Positions 45,401 through 58,500 of a stretch of 64,000 nt of DNA are shown here, one piece after another (within the stretch, counting starts at the first letter, position 1; every line of letters starts with the position of its first letter). The DNA is from Bacteroidales bacterium 6E (GTDB lineage: Bacteria; Bacteroidota; Bacteroidia; Bacteroidales; Prolixibacteraceae). A model generated the notes under the pieces. That model was not told the DNA's origin, searched no databases, and was given only the letters and a program-made list of their open reading frames with translations. The stretch lies in assembly GCA_001270045.2 (NCBI GenBank), contig DF970690.1, positions 637,944 to 701,943 of the forward strand, read 5' to 3'. The position numbers and the translations under genes were made by a program.

Positions 45401-46022
45401 AACGGAAGTTGGAATACACGACGATGCGATAACTGTTGATGGTGGAGTTGATGATAACTATAGCTTCACTTATATAGCAGCCGACTTTACAATTACAAAA
45501 GCGACACTTACCGTAACTGCTGACAACATCATCCGTGGTGTTGGTGAATCCACGCCAACCTACAGTTACAAAATAGATGGATTCAAGAATGGAGAAACCG
45601 AAGCAGGATTGAGAACTGGAAGTTCACTCTCCGGTACGGTCACCTTTACCGACAATACGAGTGGTTCAACGGCAGCTGGCACTTACACCATCACCCCAAT
45701 AGTCAGCGGACTTTCGGCTACCAATTACACTTTCTCAACTGTAAACGGCACTTTGACGATTTCAAATGTGGTGGTTGAAGCTACTGAAGGAACACTTCGT
45801 GCAGGCTACACTAATTTGGATGCAGCATACACAGCCATTAATGGCGGCACACATAAGGGCGACATAACCATTTACCTCTATGCGGATACGTCAGAATCTA
45901 CCACGGCAACGCTGAATGCCAGCGGCACGGGGAGTGCAAGCTACACCTCAGTCACGATTGTCGCGGTCAATGGTGTGACGGTAACCGGAACATCAAGCCC
46001 ACTCATGATATTGGGTCAGTAG
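42483..46022 (+). CDS. Ig/PKD/MBG-repeat surface protein, apparently truncated
   Basis: 1,179 residues from ATG 42483 (42441 is also possible). The export signal ends VSSYAQ (about residue 35). Residues about 36-560 are Ig/PKD-like units with paired cysteines (SYCSSSG, SPYCTNGG, SASYCPTAG). A PKD-like domain starting RAYSICSGET follows, then an Ig unit (about 760-840). One YDG module has VADHTYDGTNNATISGA, and two MBG modules have SKVYGEENPSLDFIYTGF and IRGVGESTPTYSYKIDGF. The last 75 residues (AGYTNLDAAYTAINGGTHKG onward) look like the first part of a longer beta-helix module, cut off at MILGQ. There is no T9SS domain. The frame after the stop does not continue the module. Confidence 0.82.
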   Translation: MMNIYKLLLLKKAMLKACLFIGVMLWGFVSSYAQTYNLPITGSDAVRCGAGELTLSVTENSSVTDGWPEGISFNAANVKWYTVPFYGTPIATGLTYNTGYLEFSRTYYVDYTGSDGCSQCDRLIVRAVINDNSIAPQISYKQLAICNNIDQNFTPAIVGASSGIFSVNPNTGLTVNGSTGTFNPKGATAGTYTITFQPTEVIGCDSDPVSTTVTITNALIEPVISYPLASYCSSSGIVNVTRSAGAAGGTYSAYPTGLSIDPATGTITPSASATGNYIVSYTVPGTGGCSPVVGTANISIFRLPEITSISYQSPFCGSDNDLQTPVLTVENSYTPGLTPYGYTGDGTLALDTSTGEINPSLSDPGTYQVTYTIPAASPCGEVSATASVTILPVSSATISADKTSEFVDETAPIITFSGTGGPAPYTFTARIDIGNGGDLIIGNEFEITTPDAMTATKTLSQSTEVAETFTYHLIRVTDANGCSTEISGQSVTITINDIPNTTFAYQGSPYCTNGGTAVPSGNVVGSFSYSGSGLDLNTSTGVITLANSTAGTYTVTQTLSGYSSTAEVVITRLPVATFAYGSASYCPTAGDVSPSVTNDIGIFTASDPAVIFAEGVSVAPGTINTLFTPPGTYTITNTVQAGNGCSEVSASTEITINASPNYTGTRAYSICSGETTAITHTADIEGSTFSWTVSDVTGGITGASAGSGNTITQTLINPANTTVGTVSYTVTPNDATGCGIGVPTTVVVTVNPLPATPTANSITVTYDGSEKSASASSSTITATSEAAVIAWFTTEAGTTATTAPTGTDVGTYTAWAEASYLSGCKSAGRTLVTLTIEPAELIVTDAVVADHTYDGTNNATISGATLAGVVSGDDVALGNVTSGTFAQVNADDDIGVTTAMTISGTDAGNYTLTQPTLTGNIIKTNLTYTANAKSKVYGEENPSLDFIYTGFVNGETPAVLTIEPVASTTVGAATEVGIHDDAITVDGGVDDNYSFTYIAADFTITKATLTVTADNIIRGVGESTPTYSYKIDGFKNGETEAGLRTGSSLSGTVTFTDNTSGSTAAGTYTITPIVSGLSATNYTFSTVNGTLTISNVVVEATEGTLRAGYTNLDAAYTAINGGTHKGDITIYLYADTSESTTATLNASGTGSASYTSVTIVAVNGVTVTGTSSPLMILGQ

Positions 46023-46070
46023 ATTACCAGAGAAGCAACAAATCAAGTGTAACAGATAAAATTGAATACC

Positions 46071-46550
46071 ATGATAAAAAATATGACCAAAACCCTTATG
46101 ATATGCCTGCTGGTAATTTTCGCCGTGCCCAGCAATGGTTTTGCGCAGGCAACAGAGGATTTCGTGTTTGTTGAGTCCAACGTTGGCGACCTTCAGCTGT
46201 TAAAACAGACCTTTGCCAACAATCCTCTTGTTTATTTTAATACCAATACAAAACCGGCTCTTTATGTATATAGCCAGATTTTAAATGGTCGCAAGGTAAA
46301 AAACCTATTCATCAATGTACCGGCAGAACCGGGAATACTCAAATTTGGTTCAGGGGATGTTAATACAGCAAACATTCATGAATTTACTGAATTCCTGACC
46401 ATTCTGGCAGCTAATGTCTCTGGAAGCATCATCCTGCACAGCAATAATGCTTTCAGTGGCTCTGAAGGAGCACAATTACGGGCAAGATTACAAGAGATTA
46501 CCGGTGTCAAGGTTGTCGCAAATATCAACCAGGAACCTTTTGGCAATTAA
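46071..46550 (+). CDS. Small exported protein resembling DUF4347, without its catalytic residues
   Basis: 159 residues with a signal peptide (ending NGFAQ, about 26). The mature part follows the DUF4347 pattern: FVFVESNVGDLQLLKQTF, a mid segment KVKNLFINVPAEPGILKFGS, EFTEFLTILAANVSGSIILH, then EGAQLRARLQEITGVKVVAN. In DUF4347 the middle normally reads SHG..G and the later segment YGC; here these positions are PAEPG and HSNNA, so the proposed His and Cys are absent. The match is by eye and moderate. DUF4347 normally sits at the N-terminus of giant adhesins; here it is a separate gene directly before one. The start is ATG 46071, since 46062 would be TTG. Confidence 0.62.
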   Translation: MIKNMTKTLMICLLVIFAVPSNGFAQATEDFVFVESNVGDLQLLKQTFANNPLVYFNTNTKPALYVYSQILNGRKVKNLFINVPAEPGILKFGSGDVNTANIHEFTEFLTILAANVSGSIILHSNNAFSGSEGAQLRARLQEITGVKVVANINQEPFGN

Positions 46551-46559
46551 ACTGTGACA

Positions 46560-49500
46560 ATGAAAAAAATGGATATTATGAATACAACGAACATATATAA
46601 TCAAATAAATGGTGGCAGATACCTGGATTGCAGATGGATTAAATCCCTTCCCGATATTCCCATCAGGAATGTTGCCTATGCTGCCAGGATGGTTTTCCTT
46701 ATGGTACTTATTATTTTTGTTGCAAACAGTGAGCTGTTTGGACAGTCCTTCTCGGCAACCTTGTCGTCAAACCAATTGTTTAAACGGCCTAGTCCCGGAA
46801 CATCAAACTGTGGTGGGACCTATGGGACATTTACCAGCGTCAGCTCGAATGCCTCGACCGATTATGCCTATGCAACACAATCTTTTACCATAAGTGCCGC
46901 TGGCAATTATACAATTACGGTTACTGCCAGTACAGCAGGCGATCCAATGCTGCTGGTCTATGGCAGTTTCAATCCGTCATCTCCAACCAGCGGTTTTATA
47001 GTGGGTGATGATGACAGTAATGGAAGTCTATTGCCAAAAATTGGTAGTTGTAATAACTATTTTTCATCTGGCACCTATACACTTGTGGTGACAAGTTATA
47101 GCGCGGCCACCAGAGCTGGTACGGTAAATTTCAATATTTCTGGCGCAGGTACCGCTACCATATTGCCAACCGTATCCACGAATACGGCCAGCTCTGTCAC
47201 CTCTACCAGTGTAATCCTTGGGGGTAATGTAAGTGCCGATGGTGGGGCGACCGTCTCGGCACGTGGGGTGGCCTGGGGTACATCTTCAAACCCAACCTCG
47301 GGAACACCCATGGGGAGCGGAACGGGTTCCTTTAGCCAGACAATCAATGGACTAACACCAGGTACTACCTATTATGCCAGGGCTTATGCCACCAACAGTG
47401 TTGGCACGGCTTATGGCCCACAGATATCCTTTACGACCCAGAATTATACCCCCCCCAGCGTTACAACGAATAGTGTGACCAATATTGGCCTTACCGCTGC
47501 AACTTTTAACGGAAATGTGACAAACACAGGTGGCCAGAGTGTCTCTCGGGGCTTTCAGTACAGCACCAATTCCTCGTTTAGTGGAGCAATTACCCGAACA
47601 ATTTCAGGAACCCAGGGGACAGGATCTTTCTCGTACAATGAAACCTCCCTTACAGGATCGACTCTGTATTATGTAAGAGCATGGGCGTCGAATAACGGAG
47701 GCACTACTTATGGCAGTGCAACCAGTTTTTATACCGATCATACCGTTACATATACATCCGGAGCAAATGGCACATTGAGTGGTTCTACATCTCAGACCGT
47801 TGATCACGGTGGATCAGGCAGTCCTGTAACGGCTGTTCCAAATGCTGGCTATCATTTTGTGCGCTGGAGTGATTTTAGTACATCCAATCCGCGAACTGAT
47901 GTCAACGTAACCTCAAGTTTCACGCGTACGGCAACATTTGCCATCAATAATTTCAGGTTTGCTGTCCAACCAGGTAACAGGGTAGCCGGTGTCCAAAATT
48001 CGTTTACGGTTGAAGCAATCGACAATTTGGGCAATCGGGTTACCAACTCTGACCGTGCAATTTCAATCGATGTAAAAAAAGCTGACGGAACCACGATCGA
48101 AACTTTGTCGGCAAACCTGTCATCAGGCTTTGCAACAGTTTCAGGCCCATCCATAACACAAACAGGTAACTATTATCTGTTTGTAAGCGATGCAGGCGGT
48201 GGTGTCAATGGAACCTTTAATTCCTTGCAATCTTCGACTTTCACCGTGACACCGGCAGCCATACATCATTTCACCGTATCCGGCATAACCGATCCCCATA
48301 AGGCCGGCGAAACCACCAGCCCGACTGTTACGGCCTATGATATGTATGGCAATATGAAATATGACTATACAGGAACGATTTCTTTCCATACCGACAACGT
48401 AAGTGCCAAACCCGATAAGCCGACCGTGCTTCCCGTCAATTATTCGTTTACGGGAACCGACCAGGGAACAAAAACTTTCACCAACGGCGCAAACCTGAAA
48501 CAATATGGCGAAAACTTTTTCGTGCAAGTCAAAGACACAGAAGTAACCGAAGCTTCTGGCAGGCAGGAAGGTATTTCTGTCACTTCCGCCGAACTGAACT
48601 ATTATGCCATTGCCGCCAATCCGGATGAATCAGGCAACCAGCAGGATGTAAAGGCAGGGAACGCATTTTCCGTTTTGGCTGAGCTATACGATGAATTTGG
48701 AAACAAGAAAGTCGACTATACCGGTGACCTTGATGTTAGCTTTACAAGCGATGCCTCTCCCTCGCCTCTCGGTAATGTGATTGTCATTCCTGCACCAGGC
48801 GACAGGACCTTTACCAATGGGGTTGCCACCATCCCCGGCTTTATTCTCTACAATGCGCAGGAAACCCCTGTAATTACCATCACCGAGACACTGACCGGCA
48901 GTTCAGGCACAACCGAACTTATGACAGTCTGGCCCGAAATGCTGGATAATTTCCTGGTTCAGGAAGCACCGGCCCAAAACCACGGGATAGGCGGTGTCCG
49001 TGTAACGGCAGGTGTACCCTTCTCGGTTAAGGTAACCGCCCGCGACCCGTACAACAATATTAAGCGTGACTATGCCGGATATATCAACTTCAAGTCGTCA
49101 AACGATGCGATCGTCCAATATCCAACCGGTCTCCAGCAATTTACCGTTGGTGAGGGTGCTTCTTTCAATAATGGGATCAGGATTTTTGAAAATGTTCTCA
49201 CCATTCCAACCATCGGGAGTTATTGGATCCGTGTGGCCGACTCGCCACAAGCGTTTAAAACCGGAACACTCGAGGATATTGTGGTTGGTCCCGGAATCCA
49301 GAGCCAGGTTGTGTCTGAACTGGCCTTCACGGAGCATCCCGGAATAACGACCTACCCATCAGAAAGCGTAAAAGCTGGCGATTTTGTTTCGGTCACCATC
49401 ACACCCAGAGATGCCAATGATAACCTTTTATGTGATTGCCAGTCCGTTCAGGTATTCCTGAATGGTGTCGACAAGCACAGGACAGGCACACCAGAAAATG

Positions 49501-52500
49501 GTGTTCCGGCATTGTCTCTAATCGAGGTTACCGATAACCACGACGGCACATATACAGCAATGGTTAGGGTAAGCGATATGTCGCAGACGAATGAGATAAC
49601 CGCAAGCGTTAATGGCACCACCCTGAATACCATTCTCCAGGTTGCGGTAAATGAACCCGATGCCCCATCCCTGGTGGTTTCTACCATTACCCCAGAGGCC
49701 AGCAGCATCACCACAGATGAAAATACCCTGGTAACCATCCAGCTAAAGGACCAGTTTGGAAACAACCGGCTCACCAACGACGGAACCATTTACATTAGTA
49801 CAACCGAGGGAGGATTTGGTGCCAACAACGGCATTGCCAACGGTTATGAAGCCACTTATAATGACAACGGCTCATATACCGCAACATTATATGCCAGTCA
49901 TGATGCCATTACTCATGGCGTTGGAACGGCAACCCTTTCCGTGATCGCTGATTTCACCGATGATTTGTTTGCAGATGGAGCATTAGCCCCGGTATCGATA
50001 CCAACAGTCATTATCACTGAAGGTTTGCCAAGCCTGATAACCAGCACCATTGCTGCCGATCCTGTGGAAATTACTACCGATGAGTTTTCGACTGTTACGG
50101 TTCAGTTAAAGGACCATTTAGGAAACCTCATACTCCATGACCGTGGCAGTATTGACCTGGAGACAGATGTCCTTGGTGAAATCACGGATGCCGTCTACGA
50201 CGAAAATGGCAAGTATGTGGCTTACCTGTGGGGCGATATCCGCCCTGTCAATGGTACAGGCATCTCTGTCATTTCAGGCTCATTTGCCGGAGCGGGCTCA
50301 GCTTCCGCAGTCAATGGCTATTTTAATGACGGCGGTTCACCTGCTGAAAAGACAACAGCTTCGGTAACCATTACCGAAGGATTGCCCGCATTGGATGAAA
50401 TCCAGATTACGGCTAACCCGGCGGTCATTACCACCGATGAATCCAGTATCATAACGGTTACCTTGTATGACCATCTTGGGAACCTGATCATCAATGGCAG
50501 AGGTACTGTTTCACTGTCAACCAATCTTGGTGTCCTCAGTACAGTTACCGATAATGGCGATGGTACCTATACCGCAATCCTTACCGCCGACGCTTCAGGT
50601 ACCGGAACGGCTACCATTACCGGAACGATTCTTATCGATAATGCAGGTCAACCTGTCGTAATTGAAGACAATGCAACTGTACTGATCAATGAAGGCTTAC
50701 CGTCGCTATCCATGTCTTCGGTTGCTTCAAATCCTGCCACCATGACCACCGATGGTTCCAGTACCATCACCTTGCAACTGAAAGACCAGTGGGGTAATGA
50801 TCTGACTACTGGCAGGGGAGTTGTAACCATGGAGTCAACCATTGGATTGCTTTCGGGAGTAACCGATCACGGTGACGGAACTTATACCGCAACGTTGACT
50901 GGCGATACCAGAGGAATCAATGGTACAGGCACTTCTGTAATCGATGCCTCATTTGAGGGTGATGCTTCCGCGTCATCGGTGAACGGGGACTTCACGAACG
51001 AAACATATGTTGTCATTTCCGAAGGTCTGCCAGCATTGTCCCAGATTGACATTGCGGTAAGTGACACTGAAATCACAGCGGATGAAACCAGCTCCATTAC
51101 AGTTCAACTCAAAGACCAGTGGGGCAATCTGCTGACCACAAGCCGCGGAACGATCACCCTTTCCGTAAGCCCGATCGGGGTCATTTCAACCGTGACCGAC
51201 AACAATGACGGAACATACTCAGCTACTTTCTCATTAAATGATTCTGGAACAGGCATCGCTACCATTACGGGCACAATTTCCGGTGAAGCCGATGGCGAAA
51301 TATTGGACAACGCAACAGTCGAGGTAAGCCATGGTATCGCCACAAACCTGCGTATCGACACCCAACCATCGGATTATGTCCGTGCCGGGGATGTATTGGC
51401 CATTCAGCCGGTTGTCAGCATCCGCGACGCGTTGGGAAATATCGTGACTTCCGACAATAGCACTACCGTAACTGCCAGCCGTAAGGCAGGGACATCAACT
51501 GAAACACTGAAGGGAACCGTCGCCATGACTGTTGAGGCTGGTGTGGTTACCTTTACCGACCTGAGATACGAGCTGATGGAAACCATCACCCTTGATTTTG
51601 TTGCCAACCCGGCCTTGTCAACCGTCACTTCCAACAATGTCCTGGTCGACCATAACGCAACTGTCAGGTATGAGTTTTCATCCGTTCCTGCCTATATCAT
51701 TGCTGGTGGACAACGCGGGGCGTATGTGGTTACACGCTATGATGCATACGATAACCTCGTGAATAATTCAGTCGGCGAAAACGGGGAAGACCTGATCACC
51801 GACGAGACGGTATATCTTTACACCAGCGCTGCCGACAACGACAGCGAACCGAATGTGACAAGCAAGTTCCATAGTGCAGCCACAGGAGGTACCATCGTCA
51901 CATCCATCGGCATCGCCAACGGTGCCACCAGCAAAGGGTTCTGGTATTATTCCACTGTGGCCGGACAGCATACCATATCCGCTTCTGATAAAACTCCATT
52001 GGATGTCACCGACGAGAATATCATAAATGCTGAGCATTTACTCGAAGTAAGGCCTGCCGCTCTAAGCCATTTTGTCGTAAGTGGTGTGGGAACCGATGCT
52101 GGCGGAGGCTGGACAGAGCATTATTATGGAGATGTCCAGTCGGTTACGGTAGAGGCTATCGATATCCTCGGTAACCGGAAAACCAACTACAACGGATCCA
52201 TCACTTTCAACCTGACCGACGGACAGGCGGTGGTGAATTCCAATTTCCCCCGGGACTATACCTTTACGGTCGGAACAGACAGCGACAATGGGATTCATAC
52301 GTTTGAAAATGCCATTCTGTTCACCCGACCTAGCTTTGAACACCCAAGTTATCCAACGGTAAATGAGTGGTGGGTTACGGTAATTGACAAAGCCCAGCCA
52401 TCCAAATATGGTTCGCAGGTGAAGATTAAGGTGTTGCCACGCCCGTTACTGGTAAGCATTGCCGAAACGCCCACGAAAGTATACGATGCCAATACCGGCA

Positions 52501-55500
52501 TTACGCTGACCGCTAGCTTCACGGTTGATAACCTGGTTACAGGGGAGACAATCACCGCATTCAATGCCGAAGCAAACTACGACACCAAAGACGTTGGAGA
52601 GGAAAAAGTGATCACTGCGATCATGGACAACAACTGGCTAACAACCACCGATTATGTTGCCGGGGCAAATACGATCCTTAAATATTACACCCTTCCGTCC
52701 AATGTGACCGGCACCGGTTCCATCACTCCAAAGGATGTCCTGGTTGAAATCACGGGAAATCCGACCAAAACCTATGACGGAAATACGATTGCAACACTCC
52801 AGACCAGTGACTATACAGTTACTACAGGCATCCCAGGCGAGACTTTCGAGGTGGTGAACCAGACCAATGCCACCTATGATGAAAAAAACCAGGGAACAAG
52901 AACGGTAAGCGTTGTCTTTAACACATTCCCGGGGACCGCTAATTATTTCAATAAGGATAACTGGTCGGCAGCCGCTACAAGGGGAAGTGCCAGTATTTCA
53001 TATCAAACCGTTGCTGGCGAAAATAGGTTGCGAATGGCCTATAATGGAAATGGATCGTATAGGAATGGTACATATACCTATACCATAACGGCAAACAGGA
53101 CTGAAACTGTCACGTTCGACTGGAAATTGACTGGATGCCATTCTTATTATCAATCAGTGGCCACTTTCAAATTATGGGTCGGGAATACCGGAAACATTAT
53201 CCAGACCCTTTATAGTGGAGGTGGATGTTCTTTCTCCAGGACAGGAACCAGCAGTTTTGAAATTGCTTCCGGTACTAAATGGGGGATCATCATTTATGGA
53301 GATCATTGGGATAGCATGAATCAAATCAATGGCTACCTGGATGTTGTATTACCCTCTTTCAACCCTGGCGAAAACACGCTGGCAGGGAACTATACTTTCC
53401 CGGCCACAGCCACTGGGGCTGGTTTAATCCTTCGCAAGGAAATCACGGGAACCATTGTCGCTTCCGATAAGGATTATGATGGCAATACTATCGCGACCAT
53501 TACCCAACGCACACTGACCGGAGTGATCGCAGCCGATGCTGACAAAGTAGCCCTTACCGGCGATGCTGCAACATTTGCGGGAAAAGACGTGGGAGAACAT
53601 ACGGTGACATCATCGGGCATGACCATTACCGGTGACGAGGCTGACAACTATAGCCTGACTGATGTGGCTACCACAACAGCCAGTATCTTGCCCAAAGCGC
53701 TTGCCATCACCGAGCCATCGATTGCCGACCGTGTTTATGATGGTACTACCACTCCGGGAGCCCTCACCATCGGTACCTTAAGTGGATTTGTCGATGGCGA
53801 AACCGTAACGGCATCCGGATTGGCCGATGATTACCCAGGGAAAGATGCAGGACAGTATATCGTTGACATCGCTTATTCGCTGCAAAACGGAACAGGTGGT
53901 GGATTGGCGACCAACTATAGTCTCGCAACGGGAACGGCAACCGGAACCGTTACACAACGACCGATTACGGCCAATTCAAGTGTCGCTTCAAAAGTGTATG
54001 ACGGTCAACCGACTACTGGCACGGTGGTTTTGGGTGAACTTGATAACCTTGTTGGAGACGAGACACTGGTCATAACAACCACTACCACCCCTTATGCCGA
54101 CAAACACGTTGGTACCGGTAAAGCCACAACCATCAGTTACACCCTTCTGGATGGCACGGATGGAAACGGAGGAATCGCTGCCAACTATACCATGGCCGAC
54201 AAAGAGGTGACTGGTGAAATCACTGTAAGAGCGATCAACGCTACCGCACAGGCTGACACCAAGGTATACGACGGAAGTCCCTCATCCGTAGTATCACCTG
54301 TTGTCGATGATTTGCAAACCGGAGATATCCTGGTGAATGCCGGAAGCCAGACTTTTGACAACAAGGACCAGGGTACAGGTAAAACCCTGACCCCGTCAGG
54401 TGCTTCCATTAACGATGGCAACAATGGTAACAATTATGCCATTACCTATGTCCCCAATACTAGCGGTGAAATCAGCAAACGACTGTTGGCTGTTTCAGTT
54501 ACCGGTGACCCTGAAAAAGTTTATGACGGTGATACTGAAGCCTCCCTTGTCGCAGCGGATTATACGATTACAAATGTAGTGGATGGCGAATCGGTGAGCA
54601 TCAGCGAAACGGCAGGTACCTATAACAGCAAGAATGTGGGGACAAGTCCCGACAGGACAGTAACGGTTACTTTGGCCGATGACGACTATGTGGCTGGTAA
54701 TGCAGGTACCACACTGGCTAATTATACGTTGCCAGAAACTGCAACAGGAGCCGGTACCATTACTGTGCGTTCACTGACACTGGACAACTTTGTTGCCAAC
54801 GACAAAACATACGACGGAACAACCAGTGTTACCGGTGACGGTTTCAGCGACAACCGTATATCGGGTGATGTCCTGACTTTCTCCTATGGTGTCGCCTTTG
54901 AGGACAAAAACGTGGGTACAGGCAAGGATGTAAACTTCACCAGCATTGCCATTTCCGGCGGAGCTGACCAGTCCAACTACACCCTGGTTACCTCTTCAGG
55001 TGTTGCCACGGCTGATATCTCGGCCCGTGACCTGACTCTGGACAACTTTGTTGCCGACGACAAAACATACGACGGAACAACCAATGTTACCGGTGACGCT
55101 TTCAGCGACGACCGCGTATCGGGTGATGACCTGACTTTCTCTTATAATGTCGCCTTTGAGGACAAAAACGTGGGAACAGGCAAGGATGTAAACTTCACCA
55201 GCATTGCCATTTCCGGCGGAGCTGACCAGGACAACTACACCCTGCTGACCACTACAGGTGTTGCCACGGCTGATATCTCGGTCCGTGATCTGACACTGGA
55301 CAACTTTGTTGCAAACGACAAAACATACGACGGAACAACCAGTGTTACCGGTGACGCTTTCAGCGATGACCGTGTATCGGGTGATGTCCTGACTTTCTCT
55401 TATAATGTCGCGTTTGAGGACAAAAACGTGGGTGCTGACAAGGATGTAAACTTCACCAACATTGCCATTTCCGGAGGAGCCGACAAGGACAATTACAGTT

Positions 55501-58500
55501 TGTTGACAACAGCAGGAACTGTTGAGGCTGATATAACCGCGCGTACCCTTAACCTCAGCAACTTTGCTGCCGACAATAAGGTGTACGACGGCACAACGGT
55601 GGCTACCGGCCTGGGATTTGACGACAACCGCATACCCGGTGATAACCTATCTTTCCAGCGTACGGCAGAATTTGAAACTCCCTCAGTTGGTTACAATAAA
55701 GTTGTGGTTTATGAGAGTGTTAGCATTACGGGTGGTACGGATAAGGATAATTACAGACTCGAAACTGATCAGTCCCATTGGAAAACTGCTCCCAACCGGA
55801 TCATTTCTCAAGCACCGGTCACGGTTTCGATTATGGCTTCAGATAAGCCTTATGATGGCAACACAATGGCAACTGTGTCACTGTCGGGTAATTTTGTCAC
55901 GGGTGATGAGGTTTCGCTGACCTACACCAGTGCCACCTTTGACGATGAATCGGTAGGCCTTGGCAAGACGGTTACCATCAGCGGTATCGCCTTGACGGGT
56001 ACAAACGCCGGTCAATATACACTGGCTTCTACAACCGCGACTACTACGGCAAGCATCACACCTGTTGCAAGGACTGTCGCCGTTACCGGTGTCTCTGATT
56101 ATATCTACAGTGGCCTGCCACAGGGTCCGGCTACCGCCACAGTTTCGGCTGGAGACGGGTCAGTAAGCTACAGCTACTCTGGAACCGGTTCTACCACTTA
56201 TGCCACAAGCAGCACTGCACCAACCAATGCCGGAACCTATCATGTGGTGGCAACGGTAGTGGAGAATGGCAATTACGCCGGCGCAACATCTGAACCATAC
56301 AGCTTTACGATAAACAAGAAAGAGCTGACGGTAATCGATGTCGTGGCGCAGGATAAGGTCTATGACAAGACTACCCATGCCAGTGTTAGCGTAGGCAGCT
56401 TATCGGGTGTGGTCGGTAGCGATGACGTTTCCGTTACTGCCTCGGCAAACTTCGACAATGCCCAGGTTGGCAATAACAAGACAATCACCGTATCGTATTC
56501 GTTGCAGGGTACAAAAGCTGCCAACTATATGGCACCGGCTGGAGGGGTTCTCACCTCCGCGGGTGAAATCACCCAAAGGCCTTTGACCATCACGGGAAGC
56601 TTTGATGCCATCGACAGGGTATATGACCGTTCGAATGCAGCCTCCATCACCAACGTTTTACTCCAGTTGGTGTCGGTGATTCCGGGTGATGATGTCACCC
56701 TGAAAGCCATCGCTTCGTTTGCCGACAAGCTGGTTGGCAACAGTAAGCCGGTTGCCCTGACATCTTCGATCCTCGAAGGTGCCGATTCAGGTAACTATAT
56801 GCTGACATTTACCTCGGCGCCCACCACCAGTGCCGACATAACCCCGAAAGCCCTGACGGTTACGGGAGCCATGGCACAGGATAAAACCTATGATGGAAAC
56901 ACTGAGGCCAACATTGCGGTGAGCTCGCTGAATGGGGTCATAGCGGGTGATGTTGTTACTTTGGATGCCCTGGTGGGTACTTTTGCCCAGTCTGATGCAG
57001 GAAATGGAATTCCGGTGACCCCGGCCCTCACCCTAAAAGGAACGGATGCCGCCAATTATGCGCTAACCCAGCCTTCGGGCCTGACCGCTTCAGTCCTGAA
57101 ACGTGAACTAACCGTAACAGGTGCTGAGGCAGTGGATAAAACCTATGATGCCACAACCGATATCGTGATCTTGGATGCGGTATTGCAAGGCAAAGTGTCG
57201 TCTGACGACGTAACGTTGGGCAGTCTGGGCGGCCGTGTAGCCAACAAGAATGTTGGAACTGACAAGCCGGTTACAGCCACCCTGACACTAACGGGGGCCA
57301 AGGTTTCCAACTATACGCTGGTGCAGCCTGTTGGACTGACCGTCACGATTTCGCCCAAGTCAGTCTCCGTTACAGGAGCCGTGGCAATGGATAAGACTTT
57401 CGACGGTACAACCGATGCGGTCATTTCCGGGGCAATATTGGATGGAATTATCGCCGGAGACGTTGTTTCGCTGATGAATGGAACCTCAGGTACATTTGCA
57501 CAATCTGAAGTAGGTAGCGAAGTGGAAGTCACAACGGCCATGTATCTTGCCGGTACCGATGCCGGCAACTACTTGCTGATACAACCACAGGGACTGAAAG
57601 CCGACATCATGCCGGGGATCCAGCAAATCAGCCTGACAGCAGGTTGGAACATCATTTCCATAGGCATGTCACCCACAGGTTCGACCAGGCTCATTGATAT
57701 CCTGAGACCGTTGATAGATGCAGGAACCCTGATCAAGGTCATTGACGATAAGGGGAACACCATCGAAAACCTGGGTTCCGACGAATGGTTTGAGAGCATT
57801 GGTGACTTATTGGCGACTGAGGGTTATCAGGTTAAGGTGAGTGAGAATACTTCGCTTGAGGTGAACGGAACACCGGTGCAACTGCCGATTGATATACCTC
57901 TGGTGAAAGGGTGGAACATTATCTCCTTCCCATCTCAGGTTGCACAGAATGCCATGGATGTATTTGACCAGTTAATCAAAGGTGGCTATCTTTTAAAGGC
58001 CATGGACGAGAAAGGCCGGCCTGTAGAGGAATTGGCCGGCGATTGGTACAATTTCATAGGCAATCTGGAGCCCGGCGAGGGTTATAAGGTCAAGGTTTCT
58101 TCGGCCTGTACCCTGACCATCCGTGAATCTTACACCAAATCACTGATTAACGTACCCGACCTTCTGTCATCCGACCATTTCATGCCGGTATACAGCGGAA
58201 ATGGTTACGACCACATGAACCTTCTGATCCGTGACCTTGAAGCGAGCGGACTGAAAGAGGGTGACGAACTGGGTATTTTTGATGGCGACCTTTGTGTCGG
58301 TTCCGTCAGGATTGATCACCACAGTATGTGGGATAACCTGATCAGCATTCCGGTGTCGGCCAGCGATGGTTTGTCGGAATTTGCGAACGGCTTTACCGAG
58401 GGGAATCGTTTTGCCATCAGGATATTCAGGGACGGTAACGAAAGGTATTTGACCTTCGAAGTGGAAAGTGGATCGACCCCGGTATTTACCAAAGGCGCAA

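Noticed and set aside
54774-55805. CRISPR-like regular repeats
   Set aside because: The units are 258 bases, coding, contiguous and without spacers; they encode YDG modules.
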